Below, in pieces: positions 46,174-58,142 of a stretch of DNA of 64,000 nucleotides. The DNA comes from Clarkia xantiana subsp. parviflora (lineage: Eukaryota > Streptophyta > Magnoliopsida > Myrtales > Onagraceae), in the NCBI GenBank assembly GCA_036873135.1, contig JAPTYO010000012.1:11292090-11356089 (forward strand), read 5' to 3'. The notes below the pieces were generated by a model. The model was not told where the DNA came from and searched no databases. It saw only the letters and a list, made by a program, of their open reading frames with translations. The translations under genes were made by a program, and so were the position numbers. Within the stretch, counting starts at the first letter, position 1; each line of letters begins with the position of its first letter.

Positions 46174-49100
46174 ATGGTGAATCAAAGCCGGGAGAAATTC
46201 TTTCAGAAACTCTCCAAGAGGGAACTTCAGTTTCTATGCAGGAACCTTGGCATTCCGTTTGGTCAGAGAAAAGACCTTCTCGCAAATACATTGGCTGCTC
46301 TGCCGGTAGTATTACTAGTCTCAATCTTCTCAATTTTGAATTACTTAAGTGATTATATTGGCCTTCTTACAATAAGATTTCTCTACAACTGGAATTGCAG
46401 GAGCACTACTTTGACTCAAAGTATAGGAGTTCACAGGCAACAATTGATTTTTCTAGCCATCCACAAAATAGTCCAGTTTTAGGCTACAATGACAGATCAG
46501 TTCAGTCCTATGGAGATGTTACAAGATATAGTCTCGGGCATAATATGCCCAACAATCAGTTCATAGACAGTAATTCTAGCGCATTGGGAGTAACAGCTAT
46601 GAACATAAATTCTACAAGCACCAGAGAAGTATGTAACTATACCTTTCTGTTTCATGTCAGGTCAAAAGAAAGAACCAGTCATCATGGTCCAAAGAAAAAT
46701 TCAATCATTATGTTGGTTCTAAGTACAATGTATAGTTTTTGGCTGGGAAGTTCAATTTATTAATTGTCTTCTCATATACCCATCTTCAGAGTCAGTCAAA
46801 TAGTTCTCATCTCCGCATTGAAGTTGACATGTTGATTTAGGTGATTTGATAAACTCATAGCTGTTCTCTTCTCTAAGACATCTCCAATATGGAATGCAGG
46901 AAAAGGATTTGGAACCAGAGTATAACAGTGCACGTGTGTCCTCTCAAGCTGTTCATCAATGTCATCTGGCAAATTTTGATTCCAATGGTCTGCGTTTACC
47001 TGGAAATACTCAAAGTCACTTGAACTTTGATGGCTATGTTCAGGCACATAAAATGACCAATGATCAGTTCGACAATATACACATTGCCCCATTAGCTGCA
47101 GGAATCAGAAAAGTAAGTTATGCATCCTTTTAGTTTTATGTCTGGTATGAAGAAGGGAGTCAACTTATTAATGAATCTTCGACTGTGAAACTGAGTTTTA
47201 TAAGGCCATTTAAATAAAGTGGGAGGAAATGCAAGTAACAGATAAACTAATTTCCTCTTACAAGAAGGGCCAGCCATCACCTAAGATGTAATAACATCTA
47301 ATCACATTGGGTATGAAGCTATACACTTCCTCTATGGCAAAGAAGCAGGTACATTAACTATAAATTGCAACCTTAAAGAGGTTAGCCTTGTGTTATACCA
47401 ATGAAGCCGTAGTCCAAAAAAGAAAAATTAACTAGATATGCGATATTCATTAAACGAGAGTCTGAAATCAAAATGCAGCCACCTTCAATATATATCTGCC
47501 ATAAGTAACTACTTGTTTTATTAGCTGTCTGAGAGGTCATCTTTTATGGTTGCTTTTTAGGGAACTTCTGATGATAATGACAATAGAGTAGTGACAATCT
47601 ACTTGAAAAAATGAAGTATCTTTCTTCCTTAAAGTTTTGCCAAATAGGTGGACAATATCTGGTACATATGGCAGATCATAAGTGCAATATCTGGTACATT
47701 ACTTAGAAATAGTTCTAAAATGCAACCATCTATATCGACAAAAGAGCAGATCTTATCTGAGAAATATGTCGTAAATATATATATCTAGTATGATATGCAG
47801 AAGTTTCATAATTTGATTAATTCATTTCCAATTGAAAGAACACTGAAGAACTGGTAGAGCATTTCTATCATATTGAAGCAAGCGAGACACTTCAAAATCT
47901 TTCTTCGTTCTTTCAGTTAAGTCAGTGAGATCATTGTTTTACTTTTATCTTGCTTCTGATCTAGTTTTGATTTTCTTGTGCCTGTACATGTAAATCAGAA
48001 GCGCGAGGAATACTTTCTGAGGCTCCCAAAGAAACAACTTATTAGTCTGTGCAGGAAGATTCAGCTCCCACTTACTAGCACAAAATGCGGCCTCGCAAGG
48101 AATTTGGCTACTATGCCGGTAATATTACAAGTTCTTTTTTTCCTGCTATACAAAGAGTAGGAAAATGTAGTGCTGGTATTTTCGGTTAATTGTATGCATT
48201 GAATTTGAAATTATATGCCTGCTGCGTAAGTGCATGGTATGCCGTAAAAATATGTCTGTAAGCTGTTGGAGTGTATAATAACTGTCACTTCAACTTCCTA
48301 TCAAGGTTCTAGTTCAAAATAAACTTTCTTCATTTAATTTATGGTGCCAATTGCTGTGGATGCCCATCTTTCTAGTGTCCGCTACTTACAAAGAGTAAAA
48401 ACACTCCATCATGCTCAAGCTCTTTCTTTTGGGAGAAATACAGTTGCTTGATTGTACACTATAACATGTGGAAATGCAGGAATGCTATTTTGATCCCGAG
48501 TACAGGGTGGATTTTGATGCTAATGGTGTAGGGTCACAAAGACCAAGTAAGAACGACTCGAGTTTTACTAGGCATCCTGGGGAATGCAGAGTATTCAACA
48601 GTCAGTTTAAAGACATCAACGTCTGCCCATTACCTGAAGGAACTTTTATTGTTGAACCTGTGAGCAAATCAAAAGTAAGTTCCTTATAGATCGGGAGAAG
48701 GAATTGTTAGTCCCCTTTGGCTTTTTGGATGTGATTTACTATTTTCTTCTATTAGTTATTGCCAAACTTAGACCTTAAAGTGTGTGATATGGATGGACCT
48801 GACTTGCACCGAGCATGTACAAATAAAAAATGCCTTCCTAAATTACTATAGTAATGGTCAACTTGGTCAAGTACTGCAGTTCGGGTGGGTGGTGAAGTTT
48901 ATTTAACGGACTAAGCTTTGCTTGAACTCCAACTAGTTGTTTAGCTTTTACCACATAATAAAACTTCACGTTCGTGCCTTTCTCGGCCACTTCAAAATAC
49001 CAACTGCTCCTAGTATTTGTCCAGTGGAGCTAGTAGTTATTTGTCTAGTCAACTCATGCAATCTTTCCTTACTCCTAAGCCTGATAAAAAAAAAGTTATT

Positions 49101-50314
49101 GGTTGAAGAGGCTTGCCCTACTCAGTAGTAGCAAACTTTATTGAGCATATTTTGTGGTTCATTTTCTTTTATTTTTCTTGCAAATGATTTGTCTGAACAT
49201 GGTAATGCAGGAAGTGAATACTTACCAACTCGCAGATACATCCTGCTTTCAGCCTGTACCTCAGTATAGTAATGGTGGTTTTACAGATCAAGAAATTGCA
49301 AATACATCCTCTCGAGTGGTTCCTCCTTGTGACAAATACAGGTGGTTTCCAGATAATCCAGGTTCCAGCAAATCCTGCTCTAATCATGTACAGCAAAGTG
49401 ATGGGAGTTTTGATGCATTGTCAAAAGCATATGGTAAAAGAAAATATGTAGAAGACAGTGCCATCATCGATGCTCCGTTTAAGGATACTACAGCCACAAA
49501 ATTATTTGCAGATTCCATAATAACTACAAAAGAAAATTCCCCTTCCTTTGAGTTTCACGTCAGGTCAAAAAAAGGAATCAATCTGTATGTTGATCTCAGT
49601 TCAAACCTGTCTAGCTGGGCCGGAAGTTTAAATAGAAATGTTAACATCACGGAGAGCTCAAGCTGTAAAAAACCTCAGGCATTTCAAGACGAAATTGTGC
49701 ACTTTGCAGAGAGTAAGCTTCAAAACACAAGCACCTTGACAGTGACAACACAGGATCACAAAATAATTACTGGTCATTTGAACCACTCCAGCCCTGTTTT
49801 AAGGTCAGAGGATAAAAACTCTAGTTCCCAAGGTATGGGTACAGATGTACGTATAGGTAATGAAGAAAATCAGGTTCTTTTCCCATCAAGACCTGATTTC
49901 AATACCGAGAATGAGATTTGTTTGGCTAGGACTGTTGGTAGTGCTGTTGATAAGGTGAAGGTGGATTCCTTCAGTTCTCTTTCTGGCTCAATGTCTGAAG
50001 GTGCTTCAACTCTTGCTATGATAGAGCAAACATCAAATAATCGCGTTAGAGGTTGTTATAGATGTACCTTTTGGCCATATGGTTGTGACAAATGTTCACT
50101 GCGGGGGTCTGTTGAGATGAAGATTTCGGAATCAACGGTTTTCCAGAAGACACAGGGCAAGACTGCTGTTTTAACTTCAGATGATAAAGGCTATCATTCT
50201 GAAGGTAAGGATGGAGATGTCCCTAAGGCCATAGAAGAAAGTCAGGCTGTGTTCTTATTAAAACCTGATTCCAATATAAGGAACCAGATTTCTGTGTCTA
50301 GCATTGTTTCCTGA
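46174..50314 (+). CDS. Plant protein of unknown function with duplicated SAP-like exon modules
   Basis: Six coding exons: 46174-46305, 46401-46628, 46900-47112, 47999-48118, 48480-48674 and 49211-50314. All have GT-AG borders and all introns are phase 0, giving 663 residues from an ATG that starts the first exon. Exons 1 and 4 encode similar ~40-residue SAP-like helices (REKFFQKLSKRELQFLCRN and REEYFLRLPKKQLISLCRK, both ending MP or LP). Exons 2, 3, 5 and the start of 6 are mutually similar (EHYFDSKY, EKDLEPEY, ECYFDPEY; then NNQFIDSN, NDQFDNIH, NSQFKDIN). The last exon adds FHVRSKKGINLYVDL, a Ser-rich region, and a Cys cluster CYRCTFWPYGCDKC. SAP helices often bind nucleic acid, so a nuclear role is possible but not shown. 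I do not recognise a named family. Between FRF1-like and ACR4-like genes, it may match the unnamed Arabidopsis gene in that interval. Confidence 0.75.
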
Positions 50315-53053
50315 TTATGCTTTCCTTTTCTGTTGTTCTTCAGGTGGAGTGCAGGGTCCGGAGTAAAGTTTCTGTAAACTAAAACATTCCTTTCTCTGTT
50401 CTCCTGTTTCAGATGCTAGCAATTTGAGAAGTTGTTCAGTCAAAATGATCTAAGCAATTTGGATGTCATGAGACAAAAACTTGTTCTGGGTTAAGTCTTT
50501 CCTTCAAGATCCACGCGGTTGGTCTCTAAGGTTTTTTCTCACTTCTCTTATTGTCAAAGAACTTTGCTTGATGTGCTAAGCTAGGATCTGATAATGTGAC
50601 TATGCCCCATTTCCAGCTGCAAGGAATCATTACTTGAAAAAAAATAAAAAAAATTGCAAAGTCTTTTGCATAAATGATGAACCGAGGAGGTGTGTGCCAT
50701 GCATGGTCGTCCAAAGAAACGTTTCTCGGTATGAAGCTTTTTTTTTTTCTCTGTTTCTTCACTGAAACGCAAGTTGGGTAGAAGACTGACTGACTACATA
50801 ATATCGATTGCATATACTGCTCAAGTTGCAAATCTGATCGTTAGTGGGATTTCTGCAGGTAGGTTTAGAACTTGGGATAAGCAGGTAAATTATAGAGTGT
50901 GGTTAAATTATAGAATGAGGGTGTTGTTGTAACAACAAAATGCATACGTAAAAATGGGAAAAGATGTAATTGTCTGTAATTCTCTCACTCCACAACGATA
51001 CCATGCTTTTGTTTTGGTGTTCTCTGTTTGAGACTTAACGACATTGTCGAGGTCTGCGAACCTTGTGTGATCCTTAGTGTTTTGATGGGGTTGTCTCCAC
51101 TGGGGTTGTCTCCACCCGTAGTAGAAGGGACTCAAGGGAGAGTTTAAGTGGACTAAGGCCGCCTCTCTGAGGCTTTATGAGATATTAACCACAAAATGAC
51201 CGAGGCGCCATTCTTTTTGGTAGGGCGGAGTAAAAAACCCGACAAGCCCGAATTCTCGAAAAATTTGTCATAGCCAGTTCCGAAAAGTCCGTCCCGAAAA
51301 TGGGCCCGAGCTTGTATAGGAGGGACTTTAACTCCCAACTAGGGCTGGGTTTTTTTTCAAAAAATCTCAAATGTCTCGAATGTCCTTAGTTATTTACAAT
51401 TTAAATAATCTAATTATACTTAAACTACGTGTGTGAATTTAATAAATTTGTTTATAGACTTGAAGTATGTTATCGTGAATTCGATGTATATGTTGATGAA
51501 TTCAATGTATGTGTTCGTGAATTTGATAAATGCTTGAACTTAAATTTGTATCGAGTTGAAAATTAAGGTTTATTTTCATTCTTAGTTGTAAACTAGGGTT
51601 ATCCCTAGCCCGTCCCGAATTTTAGAAATCCCGACCAAGTAGGGACTTTTTCAGATGCTTAACTTAGGGCGCTAGAATAGGGACAGCTGTAGAAAATTCC
51701 GAAAACTAGGGCTAGGGACATTTTTTTGAAAAACCTCTATAGCTTGTCCTGAGCTCACCCCTAAAATAATAAAATAAAATAATTTTTTTTACTGCAGTAG
51801 TAAATACTAAATAGTAATAATTGCAAAATGTAGGTTTTGCAGCACTCACGTGGCGCACGTCCTTTTTGTCGATTTATTTCTTCTGTCCAATAATTGACAT
51901 TATTCAGTAATTTAATATATATATGTTACCAAATTCACGAGACTTGCTACCACACTTTTAAAGTTTTTATAATTTTGTAAATATTTTTAAGGACAAGGCT
52001 AAATGAGCTTGTGTGCATTCAAAGTTGAATTCAAAGCCATCAAATTGAATGTGTTGAGATTCGTGCTTACTCTCTATTTAATTAGCAATAAGCCCAAACA
52101 AAATTTCATCTTGTTTTTTCAGTTTTTACTTTTTCACTCATTAAATTATTCTTATATGTTGGCCAAAAAAAAATTATCTTATATATTCTTGACTAAATGT
52201 TTTTTTATGATGACAAAAAAAATTTATTCTTATATATATATATATATATATTACTGTATTTAACTTTTTTCGTACTCAAAACTCTATTAGTAATATAACT
52301 TAAACAAATGTATTAGTGTTTATAGATTTAATGTCTAATTTTTTTTTTCAAATATATATATATATATATTAGAATCATTTTTATTTTATTAATTAATATA
52401 ATCATATGCCTCTTAGGAGGCGTTGAAATTATATGGAGTTAACAAACATTAATATTTTTTACTTCATTCATATTTACGAAATTTCATCTCAGTAATACAT
52501 ATATTCTAACATTACATATTATTTTTATTGATATAAAAAATAGAAAAATGTATAACAATAATACATGTACGTAAAAGCTAATCATGAATTATATCCAAAC
52601 TAATAACTTACAAAAACACACATTTTTTTTAAATATAACTCAAACGACTTAACATGGAAGATCGCCTCTATTATTCATGAAGTTAAACTCACCATCAATT
52701 TATCTTACCAATAAGTCTAAGTCAATATTGTTTCTTTATTTCCTTTAGAAGAATGAAGTATATATATACATATACATTATCAAAATCAGATGACGAAGAC
52801 AAATAAAGCTTATATAAAATGAGATAAAGAGTTATTATTTATGATATAATAATTAATTAAATAATATAGTTTGTGCATAAAATATGTAATATATTTTATT
52901 ATAAGAGTGAATTTAACAAAACAAAAAAATCAATTAGGGAGGTAATTCAAAATTACCACAATTTTGAATATAATTTTAAATTAAGCAATTGAAAAAAAGT
53001 GAACTAACTCGACGAATTAGTCCGATAATATAAAAGAACAACTTTAAAGTTTG

Positions 53054-53089
<36 letters not shown>

Positions 53090-53411
53090 AATAGATTGAT
53101 ATACTATAATCAATTAATAAAAAAAAATATATAAGAACATGCAAATCATAAAATAAAATTAAAAAAAATAAAATAAAATAAAAGGAACAAACTCAATAAT
53201 AATTGTTCATAAAAAAAAAACTCAATAATAATTTAAATTTAAAGAACAATAATAAGTCAGAAAAATAAAAAGTACCTACATCAATCGTCATAAATATATG
53301 GTATATATATATATACACGGATTAAATGTAAAAGTGAAAACGGATAAAGTAAAAGAGTTTCATATCAATAAAAAAAATTAATGGCTCAGCATTCGAGTGT
53401 AAAAATAGTAG

Positions 53412-53889
53412 GGATTTTTCTACCATGCTTTGGGAGCACCATGCTTTTGGTTTTTTTAATACTATGGTGGACTTAATTGTAACATAAGTAAAACTTTGAA
53501 AGTATGAAAAAATATGAATTTTTTAAACTACACCTAAGTTGTGTATCATACTATTAATAATATCAATTTCCCTATGGGGTTCACCTTTAGGGCAATAGAA
53601 AAATAAAAAATTTAGTGGCAAAAGCATGGTGCTCCAAGAGCATTGTAGAAGAAAAATCTGGGACCTTTCTACAATGCTCTTGGAGCACCATGCTTTTGCT
53701 ACTAATTTATTTATTTTTCTATTGCCCTAAAGGTGAACCCCATAGGGAAATTGATATTATTAATAGTATGATACAAATCTTAGGTGTAGTTAAAAAAATT
53801 CATATTTTTTCATACTATTAAAGTTTTACTTATGTTACAATTAAGTCCATCATAGTATTAAAAAAACCAAAAGCATGGTAGAAAAATCC
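53412..53889. mobile_element. Long palindromic foldback element
   Basis: Both ends read GGATTTTTCTACCATGCTTT inwards and the arms pair to a centre near 53655 (CTACAATGCTCTTGGAGCAC appears in both). The left arm has an extra ~17-bp copy of GAGCACCATGCTTTT. Possible 9-bp flanks AAAAATAGT/AAAAATCTG agree only in the A/T part, so the superfamily is open. Confidence 0.75.
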
Positions 53890-54282
53890 AAAAATCTGTT
53901 TGCAATTTAGTCTCTCCTAAAAAAAATTGTATTTATTTCTATCTCTCTCCAGTATGGTGGATCCCACTAGAAAAAACACACATGCTTTTAAATGATTGTA
54001 GGCATCCCGCAAATTCACATCTATGTATAAATTTTGTCAATTTCAGTCGTTAAGCATGCTGTAACTTGACCAATTAGCTGCATACGCACATGTCAATAAA
54101 TATTACATATTAGAAGAATATCGTTAATAATTATTGCACGTGAAGTTATGAAAAAAAAAATATAAATGTTAAACTTTCCAAAAAATAAATAATTTTTTTG
54201 AAATAGTGCCTTAAGAACAAAAAAAACACAGAAAAGGGATATATATCTCCTGCATCACTCTTCTTGTCATAAATCATGTCTT

Positions 54283-54411
54283 ACTGTTAAGATCTTGACG
54301 CGTGTCCTTAATATAATTATTTTTGTGGTTTTTTTTCTAAAACACTACTGAGGTTGGTGAACCTTAGAAGGAAATATTAAATTTATGGACATGTGTCAAA
54401 ATCTTAACGGT
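54283..54411. repeat. Small inverted repeat, dispersed family
   Basis: ACTGTTAAGATCTTGACGCG at the left pairs with the reverse complement of the right end (ACCGTTAAGATTTTGACACA), with TTCACCAACCTCAGTAG near the centre. A related copy lies at 36321-36400 (TTTTGACACGTGT...TTCACCAATCTCAATAG). Confidence 0.6.
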
Positions 54412-56167
54412 ACGATCTAAGGTAAGAAAAGTGAAACAGATATTTTGAATCCCAAAAAAAGTGCTGCGCGCTGCTGGCGGCGCCAAACGACCACATTTTT
54501 TCAGGGCGGCGCTCTCTCATCGTTGTTTCAAACAATTTCCGCAATTTATTACTATTTTGATATAAAATTCCTGAATTTTATAAGAACGTGTAATTATTAG
54601 TTGAACTGCATATAAATGTGCAATTATCAAAGTTCCACCACCAATTTGTTAAAAGAATTTATTTAGTAAATTGCACAGTAATATAGAATCAGTTAGTAAT
54701 TCGGTAATTAATCCTAAAAACCCGGATTAGTCAGTACTCGGAATTTTTTTGGGCCACCAGTACTCGAGATTATTAAAAGTAAAACGCATCCCCTAGAAAC
54801 GAGGATCTGCACAAAGGGACATTCAGAGAATGTATCTCATCTTATTTTGGTTATAAATAAATAATATATGCCTTGCAGTTAATTTATAAACAAATCTTTC
54901 TGGTTCTCTCATGTTTATAATTATATTTGGAAGGTCAGACAAACAAACCTTTCTAAACACCGACACTGCTGGATAACTATTCTCTAAATTAAAACACCGT
55001 CTAATTAGGACGTGAAATAAATATCATGTTTCATGCATTTTTTCTCGAATAAAGTTTACAAAAATTTCAAAGCTTAGGAAGGACAAAACTTAAATGCACC
55101 CCCGCCCGCATTAGGTAGCTAGGGTCTATATAATTAATATATATATTTAAGCTTCGGATTTTTTTCGTAAAAATGATTAATTTTCATACAAAGAAGAGCT
55201 GCTTTCAAAATTTAAGAGTACTTCTAATTATAACGACAAACCCATCAAAATCAGATTAATATATACCATGACTCTCGCAATTATTCTAATTTATTATTAC
55301 TGATGCATTTATAGGCAAATAAACAAACAGAGGAAAAAAAAATACAACGTTGGATATTTTTGTACATCATCCCTCAACGAATTGGTATGGCTAACCCTAA
55401 AAAAACAAACCATAACATAAGGTTTATTAGAGCACTTTCAATGTTTACCAAAAAAAAAAAAAACACTTTCAAGGGTAGTAGTTAGTTCCTGTAAATTTAC
55501 AAAACTATAGAGTTTTTAAGGTCATTATAGAGTTTTTGGTTCATAGTGTTATTTATTATTAGTTTCTATCAATAATGAATAAATAAGAATTTAACATTCT
55601 TAGTTCTATAGTATAACCGGAGTTTCGAATTTCAATATTTGACACTAAGTTACACTCCAATTGTAATATTATTTTTGTCATTATTAAGTGGAGAGAGAAT
55701 TACTATTGTTCATATTAGTAGGAATTTATATATATCGTTTATGTACGTTCTTACTTTTGAATATTTTTTAGTAGTTTTTTTGTCACTCTGATTATGTAAA
55801 TAAAATATAGTATAATTATTCTTAATTAAATAAAAAATAAGACATGCAGTAATTTTTAATATTAAATAAGTTAAATAATTATACTAGATGAGATTAATAC
55901 TTTTTAGTTTCAGCAACCCTAAATCCAAATTAGCAATTCCAACTTTAAAATATTATAAAGTTCTATATTATTAAATAATATAATTTTATCCTAGTATATA
56001 TATATATATAATATATATATATTTTATAAAATTCAAAATCATAATATGTAATTTTTAGTATTAAAAAAGTTAAATAAATTTGTAATGTTTAGTATTAAAT
56101 AAGTTAAATAATGATAGATGTTAAAATATTAACCAATACTTTAAAATTCAATCGATTTCATAACTTC

Positions 56168-56890
56168 TGATGGATATACGCTCAATTTAGACCCGCTTTC
56201 ATTCAGATTGTATTATTTTAATAACCCCACGAACGATTTCAAATCGAAACTTTGACCCGAACACGTCACCCGCAGCAAAACGGTCCGAACAGGAAAAAAA
56301 CACCCGTCCGGACACGTTGCTGGTCCGATCCCAGGCCTTGGAGGTCGGACTTTCAATTCGACCCCGAAGGTCTCGACACCCTTCCGAGAACGCAATATTC
56401 CCGTTCAAGGGGTGTACGCGACGTCCGGAACACTGTCATCCAAACCGCTCCTCGTGGCGACTCAACCTCATTTTGCACATCTGACACTTATAAAATACCA
56501 CGAACTCTCTCATGCTTGCTAAGGGTCTAATCCCTTCATTACTTGCTAATTAAGCTCGTTAAGAGATTAACGGTGTCATTAACCGCCTTAATCCCCTTTG
56601 AGTCTATATATAGGACCCAACCTCCTTTCATTTGAGAACTTGATGTAACTTGAAATACTTGAGATCTACATTCTCTCTACTTTCTCTATCTAAGATATAT
56701 ACTAATTTAGGCATCGAAGAGGGTTTGCCAGTTCCACCCCGGCTTACCCCTCGTGCAGGTTCGCAAGGAGACAGACCGCGAGGGAAAAAAAAGAAAATGG
56801 ATTGCGAGAGAAGGAAATCGGATCGCGAAAAAAGAAATTTCACCCGTAAGAATGTCATTCGGATCGGCATCCCGTCAATTTATCCCGTCA
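56168..56890 (+). mobile_element. Probable solo or truncated Tat-type LTR
   Basis: Starts TGATGGATATACGC, the same 14 bases that open the LTR of Tat B. A TATATATA box lies near 56607. GGCATCGAAGAGGG...CTCGTGCAG (~56711-56760) parallels AGCATCGGAGAGGG...CTTCTTGCAG in the LTR of Tat A. No internal coding region follows. The right end is uncertain and no target duplication was established. Confidence 0.65.
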
Positions 56891-57613
56891 AATTTTAGAG
56901 TAGCATCAATTCTAAACTTTAATGACAAGAGTCACAGTTGGTAATTTTTTAAGTTAAATATTTATACAAGTCAAAATCAATTTTTTTTGTTAGTTCAAAT
57001 CAATTTAAAACATTCTTAACCCAATTTTTTTTTATCACATAATACAACTGTCTAAGTCTCAATCTAATCAACAGTTTGATCATATGTATATATATATATA
57101 TATATTTTTTTTTTAAAACATGTGTATTTAATTTATATTTATAATGCTTATGTGTATCAGAAATTTAGTCTCTACTATTGAAAAGAATTCTAACTTTACA
57201 TTATGAATTACTTTAACAGTTCCATTTGATTGATGAATTGGAACTCACCTTGTAGGCTGCTGTAGCATTTGTTTCTTTCCCATCTTTCTTTCCTATCTGG
57301 GTATTACTTTAGATGATTCAGGCAGGGCAACCATATACTACTAATTAGAGTTATTTTTTAGTACTAAAGTTGGCCGAAAAAGTAATAATTATTCTGTTAC
57401 CGACCTTTTAATTTTTTCCACTCTAATAATAATAATAATTATGTTATTACCAACCTGCCTAAAGAGAAGAGATACGTTTAACAACGACTGCCAAACAAAA
57501 AAATCTGATGACTGACTCCTCCTCAATCCACACACACTTCTTCACTCAGTCTATAACCAGAAACCAGAGAGAGAGAGATTTAAGCTTGATGAGTTTGATT
57601 TGATTTGGTGAAG
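56891..57613. other. Intergenic DNA upstream of the receptor kinase
   Basis: AT-rich with a TA run near 57087 and a GA run near 57566. Presumed promoter of the ACR4-like gene; no specific element identified. Confidence 0.5.
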
Positions 57614-58137
57614 ATGGAGCTAGCATTTAACTCGCCATTTAATGCCTTCACCTATTCTTTGAGAAGCTTTGCACTTCTTCTATCTACGCCATTTATTGCT
57701 CTCTCTCTCTTTCACTAGCATTCCCAGACCATCCTTGAACAAATCAATTCCCAATCTTCCTCACCTCTCTCTCGCTCAATAACCATTTCTTTCTTTCTTT
57801 CTTCTTTTGTTTTTATAAATTCAAATATTATCCTTCTGCAGAAAAATCACTTCTCACTTCAGGTGAGTCCGAATCAAACAATTCAACGGTAATGCATCTA
57901 TCTGCCCGGTATGGTAAGTCTCCTTCTTGACCAGAAAAGTTGTGATTTTGCTATCTGTGATGAACGGGCGTGATCTGGTTGAATTCTTGAAGAAATCTGG
58001 TCAAACCTACCCATTTTGATCCACGCGCCTTCTCTGGTTTCGAGTGAAGAAGAATCACAGTTTTAGCTAGCTACTGCTGGATCAATTAATCTATGAGAAG
58101 CCCAGCCTTGGCTAGTTTTCAACATCATCTTCTTTGA
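57614..58137 (+). promoter_or_regulatory. Presumed leader with three upstream ORFs
   Basis: Three ATG-started ORFs precede the kinase ATG: 57614-57718 (34 codons), 57960-58019 (19 codons) and 58093-58137 (14 codons, stop TGA five bases before the main ATG). CT-rich stretches lie between. Whether they are transcribed or spliced out is unknown. Confidence 0.4.
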
Positions 58138-58142
58138 CGATA

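Larger units (their letters stand above)
50315..56167. other. AT-rich intergenic DNA
   Basis: No gene recognised. The first few hundred bases are probably 3' untranslated sequence of the SAP-like gene. It contains TA microsatellites (~52228, ~52350, ~53058, ~53300, ~55997), a 478-bp palindrome (53412-53889) and a small inverted repeat (54283-54411). AGAGCACTTTCAATG at ~55431 resembles a MITE end. Confidence 0.6.

Noticed and set aside
51339..51775. Possible hAT-like element with TAGGGCTGGG and TAGGGGTGAG ends
   Set aside because: The ends match only weakly and the 8-bp flanks do not agree.
56252..56944. Short ORFs on both strands of the solo LTR
   Set aside because: Arg/Pro-rich translations of LTR sequence without known motifs.
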